This document shows positions 47,209 to 55,943 of a stretch of 64,000 nucleotides of DNA, piece after piece (within the stretch, counting starts at the first letter, position 1; each line of letters begins with the position of its first letter). The DNA comes from an uncultured bacterium (lineage in GTDB: Bacteria > Actinomycetota > Actinomycetes > S36-B12): contig CAITYI010000261.1 of NCBI GenBank assembly GCA_903896585.1, positions 1 through 64,000 on the forward strand, read 5' to 3'. Under the pieces are notes generated by a model. The model did not search any database. It was not told where the DNA came from and saw only the letters and a program-made list of their open reading frames with translations. The translations under genes and the position numbers were made by a program.

Positions 47209-48435
47209 TTAGTTGCCACCCTCATTGAGTGTGACCTCAATGGGTGCGTATCCGTCACCCGTTACGTTGAGACCTTCTGCAGTCAGTGCTGCATCGGCCG
47301 CCTCTGCGTATTGATTTGTGTACGACTCCGCATCTGGTGCGGCTGAAACAATTGCAATGCCGTCTAGGTTCTTGGTGCCGGTAGCAACTGCAACCGTCTG
47401 ATCCCAAAGGACAGGATCAATAACGCCAATGCCGGAAGGTGATGGCCAGATCAGTTTGTTGACCTCGTTCATCATCCAGAGTTGGTGGCTGGCTCCAAGT
47501 TTTGAACCGTTTGCCGTAATGATGTCTGCACATTGCTGTGCGTTATCGCGGCAGTGGATCCAGCCCTTGAGTGAAGCGGTTACGAATCGCTGGGTGGTGT
47601 CCTGATAGGCAGGATCGCTCAATCGCTCTTGCGAAGCCCAAATGGCATCCTGGTACATGGCAACACCAAAGTCGTTCCAGTTGATGACATTGAAGTCTTC
47701 TGGCTGGTACAACTCGCCGGTCTCTGGATTGACTGCTTCCAAAACCTGGGCATACTCGTTGTAGGTCATGGCCTGGGCAGCATCGATATCGCGGCTCAAC
47801 AGCGCTTGCATATCAAATTGCTGCTGCACGAGTTCCAGATCACCTGAGGCGTCCAGTCCCGCTCCACTGATTCCAGCGAACAGTTCGTATTCGTTACCGA
47901 ATCCCCAGTTACCGACCTTTTTGCCGGCGAGATCTTCAGGTGTTGTGATGCCTGAATCAGCCCACGAGACCTGAAGGGTGCCGGAGCGTTGGTAGACCTG
48001 CGCCACGTTAGTAATCAAAGCTCCTTGCTCCCGTGAGGAGAGCGCCTTGGGTACCCACGCAATGGCGAAGTCCGCTCCACCCTGTGCAAGAACTGTCTGG
48101 GGAACAATGTCCACGCCACCTTCAAGGATGGTGACGTCAAGGCATTGTTCTTCGTAGAACCCAAGATCCTTGGCGGCGTAATAGCCACCAAATTGGGCTT
48201 GCACGAACCACTGCAGTTGCAAACTGACAGGTGTGAGTTCGGTGCATGCAGCCGCAGTTTCATCTGTGGCCGTTTCAGTTGCTGTCTCTTCAGCAGCAGT
48301 CTCTTCAGCAGCGGCGGCGGTTTCGGTTGCAGCATCGGTGCTGTCCGAATCACTACTGCACGCTGATAGAGCGAGAGCTGCAACTGCTGCAATACCCACT
48401 ACTCGGGTAAAGCGGCTACGAGCTGTTACGCGCAT
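47209..48435 (-). CDS. ABC transporter substrate-binding lipoprotein, NMT1/THI5-like
   Basis: A 408-residue lipoprotein: signal peptide with lipobox LSAC (Cys26), an Ala/Thr/Glu-rich low-complexity linker (about 30-65), then a periplasmic-binding domain with LQLQWFVQAQFGGYYAAKDLGFYEEQ, the NMT1/THI5-like signature region. Relatives bind thiamine pyrimidine precursors, taurine, nitrate or riboflavin. Because it ends the pyrimidine-catabolic operon, a pyrimidine, hydantoin or ureide ligand is inferred. AGGAGG lies 5 bases before the ATG at 48435, which is chosen over longer frames. As the most abundant component it may have its own promoter. Confidence 0.85.
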   Translation of the reverse strand: MRVTARSRFTRVVGIAAVAALALSACSSDSDSTDAATETAAAAEETAAEETATETATDETAAACTELTPVSLQLQWFVQAQFGGYYAAKDLGFYEEQCLDVTILEGGVDIVPQTVLAQGGADFAIAWVPKALSSREQGALITNVAQVYQRSGTLQVSWADSGITTPEDLAGKKVGNWGFGNEYELFAGISGAGLDASGDLELVQQQFDMQALLSRDIDAAQAMTYNEYAQVLEAVNPETGELYQPEDFNVINWNDFGVAMYQDAIWASQERLSDPAYQDTTQRFVTASLKGWIHCRDNAQQCADIITANGSKLGASHQLWMMNEVNKLIWPSPSGIGVIDPVLWDQTVAVATGTKNLDGIAIVSAAPDAESYTNQYAEAADAALTAEGLNVTGDGYAPIEVTLNEGGN

Positions 48436-48454
48436 TGTTCCTCCTGTTTGTGAT

Positions 48455-49231
48455 TCAGGTCGACCGAGACCGACCTGTCCATGGTGTTGTCCATTTTTCA
48501 AGGGCCACAACTATTAAATAGAAGATGAGACCAGTGATAATGGAAGCAACCACGTACGCCCAAGCTCGGCCGTACGCAGTGTTGGCAGCCGCACCTGCTA
48601 TTCGGCTGCCAAGTCCTTCTTGGGGTCCGCCGAAATACTCGGCAACCAGTGCTGCAATGACCGCGAGGGGTGCAGCGATCTTGAGTCCGGTAAAAAAGAA
48701 TGGAATAGCATTTGGAATTCGTAAAACTCGCAGTGTCATGCGGGGCTTGGCGTTCAAGGAACGCATCAGTTCTAATTGCACAGGCTGCACCTGCAATAAG
48801 CCTCGAGTGACGTTCACGAACATGGGGAACAGCACAATGATCATGGTCACCAGGACCCTTGGAGTTCGGCTGGTGATGTTGAACATGTTGTTCAGTATGG
48901 GAGTCAATGCGATAATGGGAACTGTTGCCAGCCCCGCTGCTAGTGGGGTAATCAGACGATTAACCACAATCAATCTTTGGGCCAGCAGGGACATGATTAA
49001 TGCTGCAATGGTTCCAAAGACTAATCCGAGAAATGCGGTGGTGCCCGTGTAATAAGCAGCTGCCCACATCAGGGATACGTCAGAAGTGAAGTTTTCAGCA
49101 ATCAGTGACGGAGCCGGCAGTAGGTAGGGCTGGATATCATTAGCAATGACGAGCAACTGCCATGCACCAAGGAATAGTGCAGCGATCAGAACAGGCGGCC
49201 AAATAAGGCTCAAGCTAAGGCGTTTGGTCAT
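48455..49231 (-). CDS. ABC transporter permease (SsuC/ThiX-type), second subunit
   Basis: A 258-residue inner-membrane permease with about six hydrophobic helices and the cytoplasmic EAA-like loop MRSLNAKPRMTLRVLRIPNAIP that docks to the ATPase. It belongs to the BPD_transp_1 family used by nitrate/sulfonate/thiamine-pyrimidine importers. Its start shares a base with the stop of the ATPase gene (49231), and 19 bases separate it from the substrate-binding protein gene. It probably pairs with the other permease (50046-50909) as a heterodimer. Confidence 0.85.
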   Translation of the reverse strand: MTKRLSLSLIWPPVLIAALFLGAWQLLVIANDIQPYLLPAPSLIAENFTSDVSLMWAAAYYTGTTAFLGLVFGTIAALIMSLLAQRLIVVNRLITPLAAGLATVPIIALTPILNNMFNITSRTPRVLVTMIIVLFPMFVNVTRGLLQVQPVQLELMRSLNAKPRMTLRVLRIPNAIPFFFTGLKIAAPLAVIAALVAEYFGGPQEGLGSRIAGAAANTAYGRAWAYVVASIITGLIFYLIVVALEKWTTPWTGRSRST

Positions 49232-50049
49232 TAGACCTCACCAATTCTGGTGTGATTTCCCCCTGCGGAGCGACCACGCAAAGCTTCCCGAACCTCGGTG
49301 ACACCTGAATAAAACGCATCGGTTTCTCGAGTATCCTCGTTTCGTTCTCCCAGATTGATGTCCACAATCCCAGTAATCCGTCCCGGACGAGCAGACATCA
49401 CCACCACCCGATCTGACAAATAGACGGCTTCGGGAATTGAGTGAGTCACAAATACGATTGTTTTGCCTGTCTCAAGGCGAATGCGAAGAAGTTCATTTTG
49501 CATTCTTTCCCGAGTCATTTCGTCGAGGGCACCAAATGGTTCATCCATGAGCAAGAGAGGGGGATCCACAGCCAATGATCGGGCAATGGCAACTCGCTGT
49601 TGCATTCCTCCAGACAGTTCCCACGGGCGGTGATTGGCGAAGTCGGCAAGTTGAACCATTTCCAGGAGCTCGAGGGCGCGAGCAGCTCGTCGCTTTTTGT
49701 CCCAGCCGAGCAACTCGAGTGGCAACTCAACGTTCTTAACAACGGTTCTCCAGTCAAAAAGGGCAGCCTGCTGGAAGGCGATTCCATAGAGTTGTTGGAC
49801 TCGAGCCTCGTGGGGGCTCACTCCGGCAACTTCAACGACACCTCGAGAAGCGTCCGTCAAGTCACCAATGACCCTGAGTAGTGTGCTCTTGCCGCAACCT
49901 GAAGGCCCGATGAGCGAGATAAATTCCCCGGCAATGATGGTGAGGGAGACATCAGAAAGCGCCGTTACTTCATTGCTGGCACCTTCATTGAAAATCTTCC
50001 AGAGTCCTTCAACAGAAACCGCTTGGCCTCCGGCTGGCACGTTACTCAT
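49231..50049 (-). CDS. ABC transporter ATP-binding protein (SsuB/TauB type)
   Basis: A 272-residue ABC ATPase. Walker A GPSGCGKSTLL (around 53), Q-loop, signature LSGGMQQRVAIARSLA (around 143), Walker B LLLMDEPFGALDEMTRE and switch VTHSIPEAV are all intact. The type matches nitrate/sulfonate/taurine importers. It overlaps both permease genes by 1-4 bases, forming a tight importer cassette within the pyrimidine operon. Confidence 0.92.
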   Translation of the reverse strand: MSNVPAGGQAVSVEGLWKIFNEGASNEVTALSDVSLTIIAGEFISLIGPSGCGKSTLLRVIGDLTDASRGVVEVAGVSPHEARVQQLYGIAFQQAALFDWRTVVKNVELPLELLGWDKKRRAARALELLEMVQLADFANHRPWELSGGMQQRVAIARSLAVDPPLLLMDEPFGALDEMTRERMQNELLRIRLETGKTIVFVTHSIPEAVYLSDRVVVMSARPGRITGIVDINLGERNEDTRETDAFYSGVTEVREALRGRSAGGNHTRIGEV

Positions 50050-50909
50050 GCCTTTCCTTCCTTGGGGAGATTGCGAGTGAGATACATATCTAAGGCAGTT
50101 ACCAGTGCGGTTGCGACCAGTCCAAGGAGGATTGCGCCAAATACCGCGACATAAACCTTGGCAGGTTGGGAGGTTGTTTCGCGAGCATATTCAATTATCA
50201 GCCTACCGATACCACCTTTCACACCGGTGGATATTTCTGCCACCACGGTGCCAACTACGGCTGCGGCAATGGAAACCTTGAGCGCTGGCACCAAATATGG
50301 AATTGATGAGGGGAAGCGTAATTTCCATAGAACTTGTTTCGGTGTGGCTGCATAGGATCGCATGAGTTCCAGTGACGTGGGGCGTGGTGCCTGCAGCCCA
50401 CGGAGGGCACCGACGGAAAGTGGGAAAAATGCAAGATATGCCGCAATAAACATGACGGAATATGTGGTGGTCCAGGACACTGGGCCAAACGAAACACGGT
50501 TGCCGAGACCAACAATAAGTGGGGCAAGGGCAATTAATGGCACTGTTTGCGATGCAATCACAAAAGGAAGCAGGCCCCTTTCAAAGAAATAGAAGCGCTG
50601 CATGATGATGGCCAAAAGCAGTCCCACACTGACACCGATGATAAAACCACCGAAGGCAATCAAAAGCGAGTATGCGGCGGCGCTTAAGACTGCTTCCAAA
50701 ACACTGGTATCCGAGCCACGTACCTCAGGATTGCCAAATGCCGAAACCATGCTCCACACATGTGGCATGGAGGTGTCATCGGTCTTAAGTGGAAGCTCAA
50801 TTAACGAGCCAATGAATTTGACAAGCTCCCACATGATGAGGACGAGCGCAACCCCTGCCAGAGCCCACAGGGATGAAATTGTGATCCTCCGCAAGCGGGT
50901 AGTTTTCAT
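50046..50909 (-). CDS. ABC transporter permease (SsuC/ThiX-type), first subunit
   Basis: A 287-residue membrane protein with about six to seven hydrophobic segments and the ATPase-docking loop LMRSYAATPKQVLWKLRFP. A loop of about 20 residues after the first helix distinguishes it from the second permease. Nine bases separate it from the upstream F420-type oxidoreductase gene and four bases overlap the ATPase gene, tying transport to the catabolic enzymes. Confidence 0.85.
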   Translation of the reverse strand: MKTTRLRRITISSLWALAGVALVLIMWELVKFIGSLIELPLKTDDTSMPHVWSMVSAFGNPEVRGSDTSVLEAVLSAAAYSLLIAFGGFIIGVSVGLLLAIIMQRFYFFERGLLPFVIASQTVPLIALAPLIVGLGNRVSFGPVSWTTTYSVMFIAAYLAFFPLSVGALRGLQAPRPTSLELMRSYAATPKQVLWKLRFPSSIPYLVPALKVSIAAAVVGTVVAEISTGVKGGIGRLIIEYARETTSQPAKVYVAVFGAILLGLVATALVTALDMYLTRNLPKEGKA

Positions 50910-50918
50910 GCGGTAGCG

Positions 50919-51938
50919 CTACTCCTTTGCCAAAACGACATCTGTAATCGAGGGAATAATGTGCTCACCATACTCAGAAAGAGTGTGATCCTTGTCATCG
51001 TGTTGTAAATAAAGGGCAAACTGATTAACGCCGAGCGCTTTGAGTTCTTCCAAGCGACGGATGTGTTCTTCAGGAGGCCCGATAATGCAGAATCTGTCAA
51101 TGATTTCGTCCGGCACGAAGTCGGTGTGCGTATTTCCAGCCTGACCATGCTGGTTGTAGTCGTAGCCTTGGCGATTCTTGATGTAATCGGTGAGAGCCTG
51201 AGGAACGGCACCACCATTATCGCCATAGCGTTCAACAATGTCAGCCACGTGATTGCCAACCATGCCACCAAACCACCTCAGTTGGTCTCGGGCGTGGGGT
51301 ATGTCATCGGTGACGTACGCGGGAGCAGCGACGCAAATATAGATAGAGTCAGGATCTCTTCCGGCTGCTGCGGCCGCGTCCTTCACGGCTTTGATGGTCC
51401 ACTCAGCGATAGAAGGGTCGGCGAGCTGCAAAATAAAGCCGTCCCCAACTTCGCCGGTAAGGGCAAGAACTTTGGGTCCATATGCCGCGACCATGACATC
51501 TGCTCGACTGCCTGGGGCCCAAGGTAAACGGAGGCTATTACCTTTGTAATCAACAGTCTGTCCGTTTACCAGACCCTTGAGATCGATTACTGATTGGCGT
51601 AGGTCAGCAACTGAAACAGGCTTGCCATTGGTTACTCGCACCGCAGAATCACCGCGGCCAATGCCAATGACGGTTCTATTTCCGTACATTTCATTGAGTG
51701 TCGCGAAAACAGAAGCGGTCACCGTGATATCACGGGTCGCTGGGTTTGTGACCATGGGACCGACTTTTACTTTGCGAGTTTCATCAAGAATTTTGCTGTA
51801 GATGACATACGGTTCCTCCCACAGAATATGTGAGTCAAAGGTCCAGATGTAGGTGAACCCAAAAGTCTCCGCACGCCTGGCAAGATCAATGACTCGGGCA
51901 GCAGGAGGTGTGCACTGAAGTACGACTCCAAATTCCAT
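50919..51938 (-). CDS. F420-dependent luciferase-like (LLM) oxidoreductase, Mer-related
   Basis: A 339-residue TIM-barrel oxidoreductase of the luciferase-like family. The pattern, EFGVVLQCTPP, TIWTFDSH-type start, VGPMVTNPATRDITVTAS, IGIGRGDSAVR, AAYGPKVLALTGEVGDGFIL and the C-terminal VNQFALYLQ, resembles F420-dependent methylene-tetrahydromethanopterin reductase (Mer) and the group I recall as TIGR03842, rather than the RutA uracil monooxygenase. Reaction unknown. It sits between the pyrimidine-catabolic dehydrogenase gene and the importer genes in one operon, and no dihydropyrimidine dehydrogenase is in view, so reduction of uracil or thymine with F420H2 is proposed as inference. Confidence 0.85.
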   Translation of the reverse strand: MEFGVVLQCTPPAARVIDLARRAETFGFTYIWTFDSHILWEEPYVIYSKILDETRKVKVGPMVTNPATRDITVTASVFATLNEMYGNRTVIGIGRGDSAVRVTNGKPVSVADLRQSVIDLKGLVNGQTVDYKGNSLRLPWAPGSRADVMVAAYGPKVLALTGEVGDGFILQLADPSIAEWTIKAVKDAAAAAGRDPDSIYICVAAPAYVTDDIPHARDQLRWFGGMVGNHVADIVERYGDNGGAVPQALTDYIKNRQGYDYNQHGQAGNTHTDFVPDEIIDRFCIIGPPEEHIRRLEELKALGVNQFALYLQHDDKDHTLSEYGEHIIPSITDVVLAKE

Positions 51939-52000
51939 GGTGGGTAATCCTTCCTTTCAGTTGGTTGACGAGCCTGGTGGTGAATAAAACTAGCGAATCA

Positions 52001-53488
52001 TTATCGGGTAAGTGGAAAGCCCAAATCCACAGATGAAGTTGACGGATCTGGCCACCGTGAAGTCACAGTTTTGGTATGCGTGTAGAAATCAATGCCCGCA
52101 GGTCCGTACATGGCAACATCTCCGAAAAGCGATGCCTTCCAGCCACCGAAACTGTAGTAGCCGACTGGAACTGGAATGGGGACATTTATTCCAACCATTC
52201 CTACCTGGATATCAAATTGGAACTGTCGAGCTGCGCCACCATCTCGAGTGAAAATCGCAGTACCATTTCCGTATTGGTGATTGTTGATCAATTCAACGGC
52301 ATCGTCATAGGTTTCAACGCGCGTCACACTCAGTACCGGCCCAAAAATTTCATCGTCATACACCTTCATTCCAGGCGAGACGTTGTCCATCAGAGTGGGA
52401 GCGAGGAAAAATCCTTCTGCTGGAAGATTGTTCTCACGTCCGTCCACCACAACTGTGGCGCCTTCTGCTGCCGCACCAGAAATGTATGAAGCGACTTTAT
52501 CTCGATGCTCCCTCGTGATTAACGGTCCCATTTCGGCATTGGGGTCGGTTCCCGGACCCGTGATGAGTTTTGGCAGGCGTTCTTTGATGGCCTCAATCAA
52601 CTTGTCGCCAACACCACCCACTGCGACTACAACAGAGATAGCCATGCAGCGCTCACCGGCTGATCCGAAACCCGCACTTACGGCTGCATCGGCGGCCATA
52701 TTGATGTCGGCATCGGGAAGAACCACCATGTGATTCTTAGCGCCACCTAGTGCCTGCACTCGCTTGCCGTTGGCTGTTCCAGTGGAGTAAATGTATTTAG
52801 CAATTGGTGTTGATCCCACGAAACTGATGGCTGCGACATCAGGATGCGCGAGTAAGCCGTCGACTGCAATTTTATCGCCTTGAAGCACGGTGAAAACTCC
52901 ATCGGGCAGTCCAGCTTTTTGCAGAAGTTCAGCCAGGTACAGCGCAACGGAGGGATCTTTTTCACTGGGTTTCAAAACAAATGCGTTACCAGTGGCGATT
53001 GCATTAGCAAACATCCACATGGGCACCATGGCAGGGAAATTAAATGGTGTGATACCTGCTACAACACCAAGAGGTTGGCGAATTGAGTAAACATCTACGC
53101 CAGTGGAAACTTGCTCGCTGTAGCCGCCTTTGAGGAGAGCCGGAATGCTGCAGGCGAATTCAATGTTCTCAATTCCACGCGCCAGCTCACCCGCGGCGTC
53201 GCTGGGCACTTTGCCGTGTTCGATGGACACCAGATTGGCAATGTGATCCCGATTCTGGACAACTAATTCACGGAAACGGAACATGATCTCGGCTCTTTTT
53301 GAAATCGATGTTGCTCGCCACATCTGCGAGACAGCCTTGGCCGATGCAATTGCGAACTCCACTTCCTCGGCGCTGGCGAGACCAACTTGTGCCTGCTGTT
53401 CCCCGGTCGCGGGGTTATAAACAGGGGCGAAGTTTCCAGATTTCGAGGGATGAAGTTTTCCATTGATCCAATGGTCGATATTGCGCAT
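52001..53488 (-). CDS. mmsA: CoA-acylating methylmalonate/malonate-semialdehyde dehydrogenase
   Basis: A 495-residue aldehyde dehydrogenase of the MmsA/IolA type. Seen: WINGKLHPSKSG, GITPFNFPAMVPMWMF, KPSEKDP, ALGGAKNHMVVLPDAD (the family lacks the general-base Glu of ordinary ALDHs) and catalytic Cys281 in GSAGERCMAIS. It converts malonate semialdehyde to acetyl-CoA, or methylmalonate semialdehyde to propionyl-CoA: the last steps of uracil and thymine catabolism by the reductive route. ATG 53488 has GGAGA upstream; an earlier in-frame start adds a non-conserved 13 residues. Confidence 0.92.
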   Translation of the reverse strand: MRNIDHWINGKLHPSKSGNFAPVYNPATGEQQAQVGLASAEEVEFAIASAKAVSQMWRATSISKRAEIMFRFRELVVQNRDHIANLVSIEHGKVPSDAAGELARGIENIEFACSIPALLKGGYSEQVSTGVDVYSIRQPLGVVAGITPFNFPAMVPMWMFANAIATGNAFVLKPSEKDPSVALYLAELLQKAGLPDGVFTVLQGDKIAVDGLLAHPDVAAISFVGSTPIAKYIYSTGTANGKRVQALGGAKNHMVVLPDADINMAADAAVSAGFGSAGERCMAISVVVAVGGVGDKLIEAIKERLPKLITGPGTDPNAEMGPLITREHRDKVASYISGAAAEGATVVVDGRENNLPAEGFFLAPTLMDNVSPGMKVYDDEIFGPVLSVTRVETYDDAVELINNHQYGNGTAIFTRDGGAARQFQFDIQVGMVGINVPIPVPVGYYSFGGWKASLFGDVAMYGPAGIDFYTHTKTVTSRWPDPSTSSVDLGFPLTR

Positions 53489-53554
53489 TCTGTCTCCAGA
53501 TTTAGTTGGTTGTTGGTGAGTGAACATTTGCCCGTTGAGTGCGAAGTGATGCTG

Positions 53555-54973
53555 CTACATCAAGTATTGGGAGAGGCCTCTCTTGAGATACTTGCCGTGA
53601 CCCTTAGTACCGAAATATTCATTGTTTTCGACCACAATTTTCCCACGTGAAATTACCGTGTCCACATGGCCATCAATCACGGTCCCTTCCCACGCCGAGT
53701 GATCCATGTTCATATGGTGGGTTTTTTCCAGCCCGATTTCCGTGCGTCCTGCGGGGTCATAAATCACAATATCGGCATCAGATCCTGGAGCGAGGGCACC
53801 CTTTTGTGGGTACAGCCCAAACATGCGGGCGGGCGTGGTGGAGCACAATTCGACCCACCTTTCGAGTGTGATTTGGCCCTCGACGACACCTTGGTAAATC
53901 AGATCCATCCGATGCTCGACTGTTCCAATTCCATTGGGAATCTTCGAGAAATCGCCAATACCGAGTTCCTTTTGTTCTTTGAAGCAGAATGGGCAGTGAT
54001 CGGTACTGACGATTGAGAGGTCGTTGGTACGCAAGTAGCGCCATAATTCCTCGTGATGTCCCTCTTCTTTTGAACGAAGGGGAGTTGAACATACCCACTT
54101 AGCACCTTCAAATCCGGGTTGGGAAAGGTGATCTTCTAGCGATAGATAAAGGTATTGCGGGCAGGTTTCCCCGAATACGTTCAAGCCTTGATCGCGCGCG
54201 CCTTGCAAAACATTGACGGCCTGTTTCGCCGACATATGAACAATATAGAGCGGTGCACCGGTCATTCGAGCCAACATGATCGCCCGGTGGACGGCTTCAG
54301 CCTCGGTTTCCCAGGGTCGCGTGAGCGAATGGTACTTAGGATCAGTTTTGCCCTCTGCGAGCGCTTGAGAAACAAGAACATCTATCGCGATGCCATTTTC
54401 GGCATGCATCATGATCATGGAACCATTGCCGGCAGCTGTCTGCATGGCCCGGAGAATTTGGCCATCGTCACTATAGAAGACACCGGGGTAGGCCATGAAT
54501 AATTTGAAGCTGGTTACTCCCTCACCAATGAGTTCATCCATGGCCTTGAGTGAGTCGTCGTCAACTCCGCCGATTATTTGGTGAAAACCGTAGTCAATAT
54601 GGCAGTTACCGCCGGCTTTTTCATGCCATGAGGACAGACCATCTTGCACGCGCTCACCAAATTTCTGCACGGCGAAGTCGATAATGGTGGTGGTTCCACC
54701 CCAGGCAGCGGCTCTGGTTCCCGTTTCAAAGGTATCGGAGGCAAAGGTCCCGCCAAAGGGCAATTCCATATGGGTGTGCGAATCCACGCCGCCCGGAATC
54801 ACGTACTTACCCGACGCGTCAATTACCCGATCAACCGTGGACTCCAATTGAGATCCCAAAGTTGTATCCCCGGGAGTGATGATTGCGGCGATAGTTTCAC
54901 CATCGACAAGTACATCGGCGTGAGATGTTCCCAGTGGGGATACCAGTAATCCGTTCTTAATGAGTATTTTCAC
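53555..54973 (-). CDS. hydA: Dihydropyrimidinase (hydantoinase)
   Basis: A 472-residue zinc amidohydrolase that opens dihydrouracil or dihydrothymine (and hydantoins) to N-carbamoyl amino acids. Metal ligands: H66/H68 in GGVDSHTHMELPFGG, carboxylated Lys157 in TSFKLFMAYPG, and further His/Asp in YIVHMSAKQA and STDHCPF. Length and motifs are canonical. It lies 32 bases after the beta-ureidopropionase gene in the same operon, which makes dihydropyrimidine the likely substrate. Confidence 0.94.
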   Translation of the reverse strand: MKILIKNGLLVSPLGTSHADVLVDGETIAAIITPGDTTLGSQLESTVDRVIDASGKYVIPGGVDSHTHMELPFGGTFASDTFETGTRAAAWGGTTTIIDFAVQKFGERVQDGLSSWHEKAGGNCHIDYGFHQIIGGVDDDSLKAMDELIGEGVTSFKLFMAYPGVFYSDDGQILRAMQTAAGNGSMIMMHAENGIAIDVLVSQALAEGKTDPKYHSLTRPWETEAEAVHRAIMLARMTGAPLYIVHMSAKQAVNVLQGARDQGLNVFGETCPQYLYLSLEDHLSQPGFEGAKWVCSTPLRSKEEGHHEELWRYLRTNDLSIVSTDHCPFCFKEQKELGIGDFSKIPNGIGTVEHRMDLIYQGVVEGQITLERWVELCSTTPARMFGLYPQKGALAPGSDADIVIYDPAGRTEIGLEKTHHMNMDHSAWEGTVIDGHVDTVISRGKIVVENNEYFGTKGHGKYLKRGLSQYLM

Positions 54974-55005
54974 GGCTGCTCCTCGTTGTTCTCCAAGTTG
55001 GCTAA

Positions 55006-55842
55006 TTATGGTCGAACGAGATCCTGGTAAGCGTCTGGACGACGGTCACGGTAGAACTGCCAGCGAGTACGTACTGAATTTATGAGATCAAGATCGAGGT
55101 CTCGAACAATAAGTTCTGATTTGTAGGGGTCGCCCTTTTCGCCAACATAACTTCCTTCCGGATCCACAAAATAAGACTGACCGTAGAAGTCATCGTCACC
55201 AAGGTCCTCAATACCAACCCGGTTGATGGCGCCAACAAAGTATTCATTTGCCACGGCCGCAGCGGGCTGCTCGATACTCCACAAGTACTGGGATAGTCCC
55301 CGGGATGTGGCCGAAGGGTTGAACACGATTTGGGCGCCGTTGAGGCCCAAGGCCCGCCAGCCTTCTGGGAAATGGCGGTCATAACAGATGTAGACCCCAA
55401 TCTTCCCAACCGCTGTGTCAAAAATTGGGTAGCCGCCATTGCCAGGGCGGAAATAGAACTTCTCCCAAAATCCCTTTACGTGGGGGATGTGTTGCTTGCG
55501 ATATTTACCCAAATAGCTTCCGTCAGCATCAATCACGGCGGCCGTGTTGTAGAGGAATCCGGGGCCGGCATCTTCATACATGGGCAGGATCATGACCATT
55601 TCTAATTCCCGGGCAATCTTTTGAAAACGTTCGGTTATGGGACCTGGGATGGCCTCCGCGTAATCATAAAAGGCCGCATCCTGTACCTGACAGAAGTAGG
55701 GTCCATAAAATAACTCTTGGAAACAAATAACTTTTGCGCCTTGTTCGGCTGCTGCACGAGCATAATCTTCATGTTTTTGGATCATGCTCTCTTTGTCCCC
55801 GGTCCAGTCTGTTTGGACGAGGGCTGCGCGAACAATTGACAT
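55006..55842 (-). CDS. Beta-ureidopropionase (nitrilase superfamily)
   Basis: A 278-residue carbon-nitrogen hydrolase with the triad E43 (CFQELF), K116 (KYRKQHIPH) and C153 (ICYDRHFPEGW). The stretch GWRALGLNGAQIVFNPSATS is close to beta-ureidopropionases, which release beta-alanine, CO2 and ammonia from N-carbamoyl-beta-alanine. N-carbamoylputrescine amidohydrolase is a similar family and a possible alternative in this polyamine-rich region, but the adjacent dihydropyrimidinase favours ureidopropionase. It is first in the eight-gene minus operon and diverges from the MocR regulator. Confidence 0.9.
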   Translation of the reverse strand: MSIVRAALVQTDWTGDKESMIQKHEDYARAAAEQGAKVICFQELFYGPYFCQVQDAAFYDYAEAIPGPITERFQKIARELEMVMILPMYEDAGPGFLYNTAAVIDADGSYLGKYRKQHIPHVKGFWEKFYFRPGNGGYPIFDTAVGKIGVYICYDRHFPEGWRALGLNGAQIVFNPSATSRGLSQYLWSIEQPAAAVANEYFVGAINRVGIEDLGDDDFYGQSYFVDPEGSYVGEKGDPYKSELIVRDLDLDLINSVRTRWQFYRDRRPDAYQDLVRP

Positions 55843-55861
55843 GTATGCCTCCTAGGAAATT

Positions 55862-55922
55862 GTGTTATTCCTAATGCTAGACACAAACAGATGTGTTACA
55901 CAGGTGATTAACATATTTGTTA
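55862..55922. promoter_or_regulatory. Repeated GTGTTA elements between the pyrimidine operon and the MocR gene
   Basis: The 101-base divergent spacer carries GTGTTA at 55862-55867 and 55893-55898 and a related TTGTTA at 55917-55922. The middle copy is part of a perfect odd palindrome TGTGTTACACA (55892-55902). MocR regulators such as GabR bind two direct repeats some 30 bases apart, so these elements are good operator candidates for control of both directions. Confidence 0.5.
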
Positions 55923-55943
55923 CGCGATTTTTTAAGGGGTGGC

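Noticed and set aside
50919..51938. LLM protein as RutA pyrimidine monooxygenase
   Set aside because: Motifs resemble Mer-type F420 enzymes and the neighbours belong to the reductive, not the Rut, pathway.
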